Assembly: GCA_016936435.1 (NCBI GenBank)
Contig: JAFGXX010000124.1
Coordinates: 1-33,112, forward strand
Source of the DNA: Bacteroidales bacterium
GTDB lineage: Bacteria > Bacteroidota > Bacteroidia > Bacteroidales > VadinHA17
Length of the DNA: 33,112 bases
Reading direction: 5' to 3'
Part shown: positions 1-7,870 of the stretch, in pieces
How the letters are laid out: each line of letters opens with the position of its first letter
Position numbering within the stretch: position 1 is the first letter of the stretch
The notes under the pieces: generated by a model
Seen by the model: the letters and a program-made list of their open reading frames with translations, nothing else
Database searches by the model: none
Told to the model about the DNA's origin: nothing
Translations under genes and position numbers: made by a program

Positions 1-11
1 AACCTTCATCA

Positions 12-1427
12 ATGAAAGATTATCAACTGGCATGGAAAAATTTATGGAGGAACAGGCGAAGGACCATGATCACCGCCGCCTCGGTCTTCTTTGCATTGTT
101 CTTTGCACTTCTGATGCGTTCTTTTCAGCTTGGTTCTTATGACAGGATGTTTAAAAACGTAATTGAATCATACAGCGGATACCTTCAGCTACAGCATACA
201 GACTATTTTGATGATCCGACTATTGATAACAGTTTTGAAATAGACCCTTCACTGATCGGGAAGATAAAAGACGATCCAAACGTAAATGATGTTATCCCCC
301 GGATGGAATCATTTGCCCTGGCGGCAGCCGGCAACCATACACAGGGAGTCATGGTGATGGGTATAGTCCCGGAAGGCGAAGAAAAGATTATGAAGATCAG
401 CAACAGGCTTGTTAAATACAAGCTTACTGCTGAAGCTGTTGAGAAGCTGAAGCAGGAGCCTCTTCCTGAATCTACTAAAAAACTTCTTGATCTCTTCCTT
501 TCCGAAGCCTGGTCAGCCGACAGCAGACTGATCCGGGACCTGAACATTAAAACTGAAGACTCGGCAGCCGTATTTGCTGCATTAAGGCAACATGCGTCTG
601 TAAAAAATTCCTTTCTTGACGGAAATGAAACAGCCGAAGTTGTAATCGGGAACGGGCTGTCGGATTATCTGCAGGCAGGTGTGGGCGATACCATCGTACT
701 GATAGGCCAGGGATACCACGGGACTTCTGCTGCAGGGAAATATTCGATCAAGGGCATTGTCAGACTTCCTGCTCCCGATATCGACAATGCAATTGTATAT
801 ATCCCTCTTGAGGCAGCCCGCGAACTGTATGCCGCCCCCGCCATGTCGACGTCAGCAGTCATAAGCCTGAACAGCAACGACGATGACGATATACTTGAAA
901 CCGGAAACCGCTTGAAGGATCTGGTTACAGATCCCCTCACAATAAAAACATGGGAAGAAATGAACTCCCTTCTCCTGAACCAGATGGAAGCAGACAATAA
1001 AAGCGGTATGATAATGGTCGGAATTCTTTACCTGGTAATCGCATTCGGTGTATTTGGAACTGTTTTGATGATGCTGGCAGAGAGAAGAAGGGAATTCGGG
1101 ATGCTGCTTTCAATCGGAATGCAGAAGAGAAAACTTTCCCGAATTGTTTCTATCGAGATCCTTCTGGTTGGATTTCTGGGGATGCTTGCTGCAGTCGTAG
1201 CTTCAGTCCCGATAGTTATTTTTGGGAATGTTCACCCTCTCACTTTCAGGGGGGAATTTGCCCGCATGTACGAAGAATATGGTTTTGAGCCGGTTATGCC
1301 GATGATGCTGCCCGACACATATTACCTTTGGCAGATAGTGGTAATAGTGCTGATACTCATCATAGCTATGGCATACAGCGCCCGTAAAATATTCCGGCTC
1401 GATCCTGTAAATGCATTAAGAGCTTAA
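12..1427 (+). CDS. ABC transporter permease, FtsX/MacB/LolE type (first of pair)
   Basis: This is an inner-membrane permease of the FtsX/MacB superfamily, which couples cytoplasmic ATP hydrolysis to movements of a periplasmic domain (lipoprotein release, or efflux of peptides and drugs). A first membrane helix lies near residues 20-40, a long periplasmic region follows, and three more helices lie near 332-355, 380-405 and 438-458: the usual 1+3 topology. The cytoplasmic loop after helix 2 has the charged ERRREFGMLLSIGMQ motif typical of FtsX domains. Residues about 129-200 form a helical, charged insertion in the periplasmic domain. The second permease starts 11 bp downstream and resembles this one, so the two probably form a heterodimer. 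The substrate cannot be told from sequence. The operon may begin upstream of the window, because only 11 bp precede the ATG. Confidence 0.88.
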   Translation: MKDYQLAWKNLWRNRRRTMITAASVFFALFFALLMRSFQLGSYDRMFKNVIESYSGYLQLQHTDYFDDPTIDNSFEIDPSLIGKIKDDPNVNDVIPRMESFALAAAGNHTQGVMVMGIVPEGEEKIMKISNRLVKYKLTAEAVEKLKQEPLPESTKKLLDLFLSEAWSADSRLIRDLNIKTEDSAAVFAALRQHASVKNSFLDGNETAEVVIGNGLSDYLQAGVGDTIVLIGQGYHGTSAAGKYSIKGIVRLPAPDIDNAIVYIPLEAARELYAAPAMSTSAVISLNSNDDDDILETGNRLKDLVTDPLTIKTWEEMNSLLLNQMEADNKSGMIMVGILYLVIAFGVFGTVLMMLAERRREFGMLLSIGMQKRKLSRIVSIEILLVGFLGMLAAVVASVPIVIFGNVHPLTFRGEFARMYEEYGFEPVMPMMLPDTYYLWQIVVIVLILIIAMAYSARKIFRLDPVNALRA

Positions 1428-1438
1428 ATTTTAGCACG

Positions 1439-2866
1439 ATGATCACAGCAATAGCCTGGAAAAATGTCTGGAGAAACCGGACGAGGAGTTTCACCGTAGT
1501 GGCTGCAGTGACGATAGGTATTTTTGCCGGTGTCTTCTCAATGGCAGCGATAAACAGCTCAATACTCCAACGGATCGATGCTGCCGTAAATGAGGAACTG
1601 TCACACATACAGGTAAACTCAAAGGAATTCAGAAAAAGCTCTGATATTCAGAATGTAATTTCAGATTATCCTGAAGTTGAAGCTGTTCTTAAATCTACTC
1701 CGGGCGTTACTGATGTAACTGGCCGGATCATAGTAAGAGGAATGGCCTCGACAGCCACAAAGAGCACGGGTGTAGAGATCACAGGCGTCGACCCTGAGAA
1801 GGAAAAGCAAATGTTTACACTTTCGGGCAGGCTGATCCCGGGAACAGGCAGCTATTTTGAGGAGAACACAAAATATAACACAGCTTTTATAGGTGAAAAA
1901 CTTGCAAAAGAACTTAATATAATCAGGTACATCCTTACCGATGAATCATTTGGGAAACTTGAAGAAGAAGGTGTTCCTGCCGCTGTTCTGGAAAAGCTTG
2001 GAACACTTAAGGGAGAACGGTTTACTTCGGAGAAGAAATTCAGAAAGGCATTCGGAAATCTTCTTGATGCTTCGGAAAACGAAAAATACACCTGGAAGGT
2101 AATCGAAGCTGCCTGGAACTACCGCGAAGGATCGAGGCTCATCCTGTCTTTCCTGGATGCCGGGAACAACCAGACAGGCGCTGCATTCAGGATAAGCGGC
2201 ATCTTCAGGACCAACAACGACATGTTCGAATCGACAGGTCTCTTTGTTCCCGTCAGTGAACTGCGTCAGCTTACAGGAATGGGTGAAGGTACTTTCCACA
2301 GGGTTATCGCCCGCCTTGAAAATGACGACATTACCAACGATATAACGAAGGAGATACGCCAGAAGCTGCCTGACTACGAAGTCATGAACTGGAAGGAGAT
2401 ACAGCCCGACCTGGCTATGATTGCCGATTTCATGGGTCAGATATATGCCGTTTTCATGATCATCATTCTTGCCGCCCTGGCCTTCGGTATCGTCAATACC
2501 ATGATGATGTCGGTACTGGAACGGACCAGGGAGCTGGGGATGCTCATGGCCGTGGGAATGAACCGGCGCAGGGTATTCATAATGATAATGCTTGAATCGG
2601 TATTTCTTTCGATAACCGGTGGCTTTGCCGGCATGGCCGTAAGCGAGGTCGTCATTGCCATAACCGGCAAAACGGGAATAAACCTGATGAAATACTCCGA
2701 AGGCATGGAAGCCATCGGCTATTCGGCTCATCTTTTCCCCACCATCGACCTGAAGTTCTTCATCTCAACTACCATTCTGATAGTCCTTACAGGAATTGTA
2801 TCTTCCATATATCCTGCACGCAAAGCCCTTAAACTTAATCCTATAGAAGCCATCAGAACGGAATAA
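1439..2866 (+). CDS. ABC transporter permease, FtsX/MacB/LolE type (second of pair)
   Basis: This is the second FtsX-superfamily permease of the operon, 475 residues with the same 1+3 helix layout (helices near 16-38, 333-357, 380-405 and 440-462). The loop motif ERTRELGMLMAVGMNRRRV after helix 2 is diagnostic of the family, and the C-terminus ends YPARKALKLNPIEAIR, the usual LolC/LolE/MacB ending. Like its partner it carries an extra helical, lysine/glutamate-rich segment (about 160-232) in the periplasmic part. It lies 11 bp after the first permease and 20 bp before the ATPase, so co-transcription is nearly certain. Lipoprotein sorting (LolCE) and MacB-type efflux are both possible. A partner outer-membrane protein encoded downstream leans slightly toward export, as an inference. 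Confidence 0.88.
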   Translation: MITAIAWKNVWRNRTRSFTVVAAVTIGIFAGVFSMAAINSSILQRIDAAVNEELSHIQVNSKEFRKSSDIQNVISDYPEVEAVLKSTPGVTDVTGRIIVRGMASTATKSTGVEITGVDPEKEKQMFTLSGRLIPGTGSYFEENTKYNTAFIGEKLAKELNIIRYILTDESFGKLEEEGVPAAVLEKLGTLKGERFTSEKKFRKAFGNLLDASENEKYTWKVIEAAWNYREGSRLILSFLDAGNNQTGAAFRISGIFRTNNDMFESTGLFVPVSELRQLTGMGEGTFHRVIARLENDDITNDITKEIRQKLPDYEVMNWKEIQPDLAMIADFMGQIYAVFMIIILAALAFGIVNTMMMSVLERTRELGMLMAVGMNRRRVFIMIMLESVFLSITGGFAGMAVSEVVIAITGKTGINLMKYSEGMEAIGYSAHLFPTIDLKFFISTTILIVLTGIVSSIYPARKALKLNPIEAIRTE

Positions 2867-2886
2867 CCATCAATAACAGAGAAACC

Positions 2887-3573
2887 ATGAAAGTCATTGA
2901 AATAAAAGATCTTCATAAAATATACAATTCCACGCAGATAAAAGTTCATGCGGTGAATGGTGTGACTCTCAGCTTCAACGAAGGTGAATTTGCAACTATA
3001 GTAGGTCCTTCCGGGTCGGGAAAAACCACTCTTCTGAATCTTCTGGGTGGTCTCGACAATCCCACTTCAGGACAGATCCTTGTTGACGGCACCGATCTTT
3101 CGACATTAAAGCCTTCTGCTCTTACAGATTTCAGGATGAGAAACATTGGCTTCGTTTTTCAGTCTTATAACCTTATTCCTGTACTGACGGCAAAAGAGAA
3201 TGTTGAATTCATCATGTCGCTTCAGAAAATTACTGCAAAAGACAGGGAAGAGAGGACATTTGAATTGCTTAAAGCCGTGGGACTTGCCGACAGGGCAGAT
3301 ACCCGCCCGTCGAAGCTTTCGGGAGGCCAGCAGCAAAGAATTGCCGTCGCGAGAGCCCTGGCATCAAAACCTAAATTTGTACTTGCCGACGAGCCGACAG
3401 CCAATCTCGACACCAAATCAGCCTACGTTCTTCTCGACATTATGGAACAGCTGAACAGGGAAGAAAAAATAACATTTATCTTTTCCACGCACGACCCCCG
3501 GGTTGTACAAAAAGCTCAGCGAGTGATAACCCTTGAAGATGGGAGGGTAGTGTCGGATGAGCTGAAAAAATAA
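2887..3573 (+). CDS. ABC transporter ATP-binding protein, LolD/MacB type
   Basis: This is the cytoplasmic ATPase that powers the two permeases just upstream. All nucleotide-binding motifs are intact: Walker A GPSGSGKTT (residues 40-48), Q-loop Gln92 in FVFQSYNLIP, signature LSGGQQQR (144-151), Walker B VLADEPT with Asp168/Glu169, and switch His202 in STHD. At 228 residues it is the standard single-domain size of the LolD/MacB/FtsE group, and NLIPVLTAKENVE after the Q-loop is typical of that group. It is placed third in the operon, 20 bp after permease 2 and 18 bp before an outer-membrane protein. Function as a transporter ATPase is firm; the specific substrate is unknown. Confidence 0.95.
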   Translation: MKVIEIKDLHKIYNSTQIKVHAVNGVTLSFNEGEFATIVGPSGSGKTTLLNLLGGLDNPTSGQILVDGTDLSTLKPSALTDFRMRNIGFVFQSYNLIPVLTAKENVEFIMSLQKITAKDREERTFELLKAVGLADRADTRPSKLSGGQQQRIAVARALASKPKFVLADEPTANLDTKSAYVLLDIMEQLNREEKITFIFSTHDPRVVQKAQRVITLEDGRVVSDELKK

Positions 3574-3591
3574 CCTGAAACTCACCTTACC

Positions 3592-4749
3592 ATGATCAGG
3601 GAGCTTAAACTTACACTGGCAGCGCTTCTTTTGTTTTCATTACCTGTTCTCCCGCAGGGAAAGCAGAAGCCTTTTGAGCTTAACGGCTACATCACCAGTA
3701 TGCAGAGTGCGATGTTCGACAGCCTGTCGAAAGAGGTAATCTATGAGAATCTGATCCATAACAGACTCAATTTCAAGGTTTATTTGGGTAAACACCTTAC
3801 TTTTTCGACTGAAATAAGGAACCGTCTCCTAACAGGCGACATGGTCAGATCCATGGGGCCTGCATATTCTGAAATGACTGCCACTGATGATGGCCTGATT
3901 GACATGTCATGGAACCTGGTCAGCGAAAATTCCTTCTTCCTCAATACAAGCGTTGACAGATTATGGATTGATTTCACTTATGACAAATTCCAGGCAAGGA
4001 TAGGGCGGCAGAGGATAAACTGGGGTCAGACCTTCGTATGGAATCCAAATGATATATTAAATGCATATTCCTTCTTTGACGTCGATTATGTTGAAAGGCC
4101 CGGAAGCGACGCCATCAGGCTCCAGTATTATCCTTCCTTTTCTTCTGCCCTCGAACTGGCAATAAAAGTTGACAGCGAACAGGATGTCACCGCTGCTGGC
4201 CTGGGGCGCTTTAACCTGTGGGGCTATGATTTCCAGTTCCTCGCCGGGTGGTCAAACAGTTCCGACATCGTTGCCGGTGCGGGATGGTCAGGTAACCTTG
4301 GCAGCTTTTCGTTCAGGGGTGAGGGTACATGGTTTCATCCCGCGCGCTCATTCGCCGACACTTCCGGTACTGTAATACTTACTGCAGGTCTCGACAGGGT
4401 CTTTGATGATAATTCTATGGCCCAGGTTCAGCTTATGTATTGTAACGATCCGCTCAGGATCGGTAATTTTATGGGATTGTACTCCGGTGATCTTACGGCA
4501 CGCGATCTGGCTTTTTCAGAATTTACAGCCTTCGGACAGTACACCTGGGCAGCGACGCCATTACTGAATATCGGTGCTTCGGCTATGTGGTTTCCCGATC
4601 TCAAAGGATGGTTCGCCGGACCATCAGTTGACTATTCTCTTGCCGAAAACCTCGACTTCTCATTTATCATGCAGCATTTCCGCGGGACTCTTTCTGAAGT
4701 AAAGACACGACTAAACCTTGTATATCTGAGAGTTAAGCTGAGTTTCTAG
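3592..4749 (+). CDS. Outer-membrane beta-barrel protein (porin-like, DUF1302-like motifs)
   Basis: This is a probable outer-membrane barrel of 385 residues. It starts with a signal peptide (basic MIRELK, then a hydrophobic stretch to about residue 20). The rest is rich in alternating aromatic/polar strands and ends in a typical barrel strand with terminal Phe (VYLRVKLSF). The segment RIGRQRINWGQTFVWNPND resembles the conserved core of DUF1302-type outer-membrane proteins; that assignment comes from motif recognition only. It follows the ABC genes by 18 bp and probably belongs to the same transcript, which suggests an outer-membrane component working with the transporter. It is not a TolC-like channel: no long periplasmic helices are seen. 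A weak stem (4758-4772) follows the stop codon. Confidence 0.72.
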   Translation: MIRELKLTLAALLLFSLPVLPQGKQKPFELNGYITSMQSAMFDSLSKEVIYENLIHNRLNFKVYLGKHLTFSTEIRNRLLTGDMVRSMGPAYSEMTATDDGLIDMSWNLVSENSFFLNTSVDRLWIDFTYDKFQARIGRQRINWGQTFVWNPNDILNAYSFFDVDYVERPGSDAIRLQYYPSFSSALELAIKVDSEQDVTAAGLGRFNLWGYDFQFLAGWSNSSDIVAGAGWSGNLGSFSFRGEGTWFHPARSFADTSGTVILTAGLDRVFDDNSMAQVQLMYCNDPLRIGNFMGLYSGDLTARDLAFSEFTAFGQYTWAATPLLNIGASAMWFPDLKGWFAGPSVDYSLAENLDFSFIMQHFRGTLSEVKTRLNLVYLRVKLSF

Positions 4750-4862
4750 TTGTTTCCTCAGGGGTGACCTGAACCTGACGGGCAACATATTACAGAACAG
4801 AGGCGGTATATGACCCTGTATCAATAATCCGCTTACATGATAAGGGTAATACACATTTTATT

Positions 4863-4870
4863 TACTTTTG
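4863..4870 (+). promoter_or_regulatory. Bacteroidota -7 promoter element
   Basis: TACTTTTG matches the TAnnTTTG consensus of the Bacteroidota primary sigma factor exactly. It sits 17 bp before the ATG at 4888 and downstream of an earlier in-frame ATG at 4837, so it argues for the later start. No clear -33 TTG is visible. Confidence 0.45.
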
Positions 4871-4887
4871 GAGCAGGAAAAAACACT

Positions 4888-5625
4888 ATGGCACTGGTAC
4901 ATGAATTTGAGAACAGCGGCAACTGGCTTTTCAGAAGAAGAAGCTGGCTTCCTCTTATCTTTATTGCCGGCGGACTGCTGATGATGTTTCTGGGAAACCG
5001 CCAGGCTCTTATATTCGATCTGCGCGATGAGATGATATTTCTTGGTGTAAGTATTTTCGGAGAGATGCTGAGGATCTTCACCGTGGGTTACGCTCCCAGG
5101 GGTACTTCAGGAAGGAACACTGTGGCCGGGCAGGTGGCTGAAGAAATAAACACGACAGGCATATATTCGATAGTAAGGCATCCTCTGTATGTAGGTAATT
5201 TCTTCATGTGGCTGGGCCCGGTGCTCTTTCTTAAGTCGGTATGGTTCACGGTGGTCTTCGGCCTGGTGTACTGGCTTTATTATGAAAGGATCATGTTCGC
5301 TGAAGAGCAGTTCCTCAGGCGTAAATTCGGCGAAGCTTACGACAAATGGTCTGAAAAGGTGAAAGCTTTCATTCCCTTCAGGGTTAAATTCATAAAACCC
5401 GCACTTGGCTTCTCGGTACGTAATGTTCTGAAAAGGGAATACAACAGTTTTATAAATATCTTCCTGATATTTGCAGTGCTTGACCTTTTCCGTAACTACC
5501 TGCTGTGGAAGAAATTGTATCTGACAGAGATCTGGATGTGGCTCCTTATAGGTGCAGCCGGTATATGGCTTATCGTCAGGACGATACATAAATATACCTG
5601 CTGGCTTGAAGTTGAAGGACGCTAG
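4888..5625 (+). CDS. Membrane methyltransferase, ICMT/phospholipid N-methyltransferase-like
   Basis: This is an integral membrane protein with the isoprenylcysteine carboxyl-methyltransferase / phospholipid methyltransferase signature: RHPLY at residues 97-101, followed after two hydrophobic helices by the EEQFLRRKFGEAYDKW segment, whose Glu residues and Tyr are family hallmarks (SAM binding). A longer frame begins at 4837, but the perfect -7 box at 4863-4870 and an AGGA-like sequence before 4888 favour the ATG at 4888 (245 residues). The C-terminal third adds two more hydrophobic helices not needed by the methyltransferase core. The substrate is unknown; small lipids or prenylated compounds are usual for the family. 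It is monocistronic: the next gene is convergent. Confidence 0.75.
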   Translation: MALVHEFENSGNWLFRRRSWLPLIFIAGGLLMMFLGNRQALIFDLRDEMIFLGVSIFGEMLRIFTVGYAPRGTSGRNTVAGQVAEEINTTGIYSIVRHPLYVGNFFMWLGPVLFLKSVWFTVVFGLVYWLYYERIMFAEEQFLRRKFGEAYDKWSEKVKAFIPFRVKFIKPALGFSVRNVLKREYNSFINIFLIFAVLDLFRNYLLWKKLYLTEIWMWLLIGAAGIWLIVRTIHKYTCWLEVEGR

Positions 5626-5684
5626 TCCCACCCACTCACTCACTCACTCACCTACCCACTCACCACTCACCACTCACTACTCAT
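5626..5684 (+). repeat. Low-complexity CACT/CACTCA tract
   Basis: The short gap between two convergent genes, together with the last codons of the reverse-strand protease gene, is a run of irregular CACTCA/CCACTCA units with no G from 5626 to 5684. A 4-bp (CACT) phase is followed by CCACTCA-like units. The complementary pattern GGGTGAGTGGGAG recurs at 6843-6931 on the other side of yugP-yidD. Confidence 0.8.
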
Positions 5685-6366
5685 CCCTCGCGCCTGTAAA
5701 TATCATTACATAATACAGAAGCGTTGCAAGTGAACCGACAGCTGCCACCACATAGGTTGTCGCTGCCCATTTAAGGGCATCCTGAGCTTTGTCGTGGTTC
5801 TGGTATGAGGTAATACCAGCATTTGAAAGCCATGCCAGGGCCCGCTGCGATGCGTTGAATTCAACAGGTAGGGTGATGAAACTAAAGATCGTTGTGAGGG
5901 CGAATAGAACTATTCCTGCCAGCAGCAGCGCCGGGAAGGTGTTGACAAGAAGGATCCCGGCGAGAAGCACCCACTGAACCCATTTCGATGAAAAGCTTAC
6001 CACCGGCACCATCTTTGACCTGAAACCCAGCCATGCATAGGCTGTGGCATGCTGAACGGCATGTCCGGTCTCGTGTGCTGCCACCGCAGCGGCGGAGATG
6101 CTCCTTCCGTTATATACTTCGGGGCTGAGATTTATTGTTTTCTTTTCGGGATTGTAATGATCGGTCAGAAAACCCGGAACACTTTCAACCTGAACATCAT
6201 ATATTCCGTTGTCGCGCAGCATCCGTACTGCCACATCGCGTCCCGACATTCCGTTATCGACTGGTATTTTCGAGTATTTTTTGAATTTCGATTTCAAGGT
6301 GGCGCTCACAATCCAGCTCAGGAGCATCACTGCTATAAAAATTATCCACATTCCTGCATTTGCCAT
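5677..6366 (-). CDS. Membrane zinc metallopeptidase, YugP family
   Basis: This is a predicted neutral zinc metallopeptidase of the YugP-like family (Pfam Peptidase_M membrane type, PF04298), 229 residues. An N-terminal membrane helix (about 6-22) is followed by the conserved domain with the zinc motif HETGH at 98-102 (catalytic Glu99) and, after it, paired hydrophobic helices (about 130-165 and 205-225). The flanking AAAVAAHETGHAVQHA and the downstream LPVEFNASQRAL (where a third ligand is expected) fit the family closely. The physiological substrate is not known. It is convergent with the methyltransferase gene, and its last codons run into the CACT-rich repeat tract, so the C-terminus (TGARDE) may be variable between strains. 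Confidence 0.9.
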   Translation of the reverse strand: MANAGMWIIFIAVMLLSWIVSATLKSKFKKYSKIPVDNGMSGRDVAVRMLRDNGIYDVQVESVPGFLTDHYNPEKKTINLSPEVYNGRSISAAAVAAHETGHAVQHATAYAWLGFRSKMVPVVSFSSKWVQWVLLAGILLVNTFPALLLAGIVLFALTTIFSFITLPVEFNASQRALAWLSNAGITSYQNHDKAQDALKWAATTYVVAAVGSLATLLYYVMIFTGARDE

Positions 6367-6496
6367 ATAATGATAATTTTAGTTACACATCTGGTTTAAG
6401 CACTGTCCTGCAAAAAGAATTCCATTCTGAAATATTTGTCAATTTGTCAGGCGGAAACAGGTAAAAGGTAACTGAAATCCGTCAGGTCCTTTTGGT

Positions 6497-6504
6497 TATC
6501 TTTG
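6497..6504 (+). promoter_or_regulatory. Bacteroidota -7 promoter element for yidD
   Basis: TATCTTTG matches TAnnTTTG exactly and ends only 4 bp before the yidD ATG at 6509. If used, transcription would start at or within a base or two of the start codon, giving a leaderless mRNA. No -33 TTG is seen at the usual spacing. Confidence 0.5.
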
Positions 6505-6508
6505 CAGC

Positions 6509-6802
6509 ATGCTGAAAACAATAACAAAGATAGCCGTGTTTTTGTTGTCGGTACCGGTATGGATATACCGTTATTCGATCTCTCCTTTTCTCAGGCCATC
6601 ATGCAGGCATGTCCCAACCTGCTCGCAATATATGCTTGATGCGCTGAGGATGCACGGACCTGTTACCGGCTTCATGCTCGGCACCAACAGGATACTCCGT
6701 TGCCGGCCCGGAGGTACTCACGGTTATGATCCTGTTCCTTTATTCCGCTTTAAAAAATTCAGGCCTTTTACGAGGTATAAAAGATGCAACAGACTGAAAT
6801 GA
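6509..6802 (+). CDS. yidD: Membrane protein insertion efficiency factor YidD
   Basis: YidD is a small, membrane-associated protein that assists YidC/Sec insertion of inner-membrane proteins. The 97-residue product has the family hallmarks: a hydrophobic/amphipathic N-terminus ending in YRYSISPFLRPSCRHVPTCS, the CSQYMLDALRMHG helix, and the RCRPGGTHGYDPVP C-terminal block. Conserved Cys, Pro and Arg residues are all present. There is no alternative Met before the conserved core, so the ATG at 6509 is the only credible start. It usually sits beside rnpA/yidC, but here it stands alone between the protease and a repeat region. The tail after DPVP is basic, as often seen. Confidence 0.95.
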   Translation: MLKTITKIAVFLLSVPVWIYRYSISPFLRPSCRHVPTCSQYMLDALRMHGPVTGFMLGTNRILRCRPGGTHGYDPVPLFRFKKFRPFTRYKRCNRLK

Positions 6803-6842
6803 CTGAGGGGAGAAAGGTTTCAGGGGGCAGGGGACAGTTGCA

Positions 6843-6931
6843 GGGAGTGGGTGAGTGGGAGACAAGGAGTCCCGCCTTGAGGGACGACGAAGTTCCGCGA
6901 CAGCGGAAGGGGAGAATGGGTGAGTGGGAGA
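6843..6931. repeat. Direct 15-bp repeat pair enclosing two hairpins
   Basis: The 15-mer TGGGTGAGTGGGAGA occurs exactly at 6848-6862 and 6917-6931. Between the copies lie two short palindromes: GTCCC/GGGAC (6869-6873 with 6881-6885) and TTCCGC/GCGGAA (6893-6898 with 6903-6908, loop GACA). Together they look like a non-coding intergenic element. The 15-mer is related, on the complementary strand, to the CACTCA tract at 5626-5684. Confidence 0.75.
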
Positions 6932-6955
6932 TAAAAAGCCTGACAGATTTGACAA

Positions 6956-7026
6956 GATTGCACGCTTGCCCGCCGTAACGTAGTGAAGGCGGGATTGCAA
7001 GATTGCAAGATCGCACGATTGCACGA
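6956..7026. repeat. Octamer tandem repeat interrupted by a GC-rich palindrome
   Basis: Four head-to-tail octamers GATTGCAA, GATTGCAA, GATCGCAC, GATTGCAC run from 6993 to 7024, and another copy GATTGCAC lies at 6956-6963. Between them is a palindrome CCCGCC (6969-6974) / GGCGGG (6988-6993) with a 13-nt loop. The array abuts the stop codon of the LytTR regulator. With 6803-6955 it fills the 224-bp gap between convergent genes; I see no gene in it. Confidence 0.78.
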
Positions 7027-7782
7027 TCAGAAATTCAGTCCTTCCTTAAGATGTTTGTATCCCGAGCGTGAGACAGGCAGTTTTTCGCCTGCATGAAGAA
7101 CAGCGACATGATTGTCTTTGCCGTATGGTTCAATCCGCTTTATCTCAGAAACCTTTACAATAAACGACCTGTGTATCCTGAAGAAATCAGAAGGGGGAAG
7201 GTTTTCTTCAAAATATTTCATCGGCTGTTGCTTAAGCGCTTTCCCCCCGCTGTGATGTATCATAACATAATCATCCTCAGCCTCCAGATATCTCAGCTGG
7301 TCAACGGGGATAAGGCTTATAGAGTTGCCTTTTCTGACCACAATACGGTTGATAGGTTCTTCTTTTTGCGGGAGCTTTTCGATGAGTTTAAGGGGTGAAT
7401 CCTGACCTTCAGGTAGTATTCTTCCAAGTTTGTCCTTTGCCTTCATTATTGCACTTCTGAGCCTTTGTTTCGGATAAGGCTTCAGCAGGTAGTCGATGGC
7501 ATTCATCTCGAAAGCCTTTATGGCGAACTGATCGTAGGCTGTAGTGAAAATTATTACAGGTCTTTCTGTCATCACTTCTATCATTTCAAAGCCTGTCAGC
7601 CGGGGCATCTGGATGTCGAGAAATACCAGGTCGGGTTTCATTTCGGTAATTGTCTTCAATCCCGTAAATCCGTCGGCACATTCCGCAATGACATCAATTT
7701 CAGGATAGTCCCTCAGGTAATGTTTAAGAATCTCCCGGGCCGGAGTTTCATCTTCAATTATCAGTGTCCTTATCTTGTCCAT
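7027..7782 (-). CDS. LytTR-type response regulator
   Basis: This is a two-component response regulator of 251 residues. The N-terminal receiver domain has acidic residues Glu10/Asp11, the phospho-acceptor Asp56 in DLVFLDIQMP, Thr in FTTAYD and Lys in LLKPYPK. The C-terminal LytTR DNA-binding domain spans about 145-247, with RIVVRKGNSISLI, YLEAEDDYVMIH, FFRIHRSFIVKV and the PVSRSGYKHLK end. It is the last gene of a reverse-strand operon, 88 bp after the LytS-type kinase that presumably phosphorylates it. LytTR proteins bind direct repeats in promoters, and the DUF5668/LiaF-like genes at the head of the operon are likely targets or regulators, by inference. Its 3' end touches the octamer repeat array. 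Confidence 0.95.
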   Translation of the reverse strand: MDKIRTLIIEDETPAREILKHYLRDYPEIDVIAECADGFTGLKTITEMKPDLVFLDIQMPRLTGFEMIEVMTERPVIIFTTAYDQFAIKAFEMNAIDYLLKPYPKQRLRSAIMKAKDKLGRILPEGQDSPLKLIEKLPQKEEPINRIVVRKGNSISLIPVDQLRYLEAEDDYVMIHHSGGKALKQQPMKYFEENLPPSDFFRIHRSFIVKVSEIKRIEPYGKDNHVAVLHAGEKLPVSRSGYKHLKEGLNF

Positions 7783-7870
7783 AAAGTCAGTTATTCCCCT
7801 TAAAATTGCATTTACAGGTCACTATCTATCACTGCCTGCCTGCAAAAGGAAGGATTAAGATATAAAAATA

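Noticed and set aside
1946-2731. 261-codon reverse-strand open frame inside the second permease
   Set aside because: It lies opposite a gene with clear FtsX motifs, shows no family motif itself, and the frame is a shadow of the forward coding.
4758-4772. Stem TCAGG/CCTGA after the porin-like gene as terminator
   Set aside because: Only 5 bp and no T-run; too weak to list as a feature.
5107-5643. 178-codon reverse-strand frame opposite the methyltransferase
   Set aside because: Antisense to conserved RHPLY/EEQFL sequence, no recognisable domain.
6740-7024. Several open frames on both strands across the yidD-LytTR gap
   Set aside because: They translate repeats and hairpins into low-complexity peptides, have no start context and no conserved motif; treated as non-coding repeats.
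6956-7026. Possible CRISPR-like array
   Set aside because: Units are 8 bp head-to-tail without spacers, and no cas genes are present.
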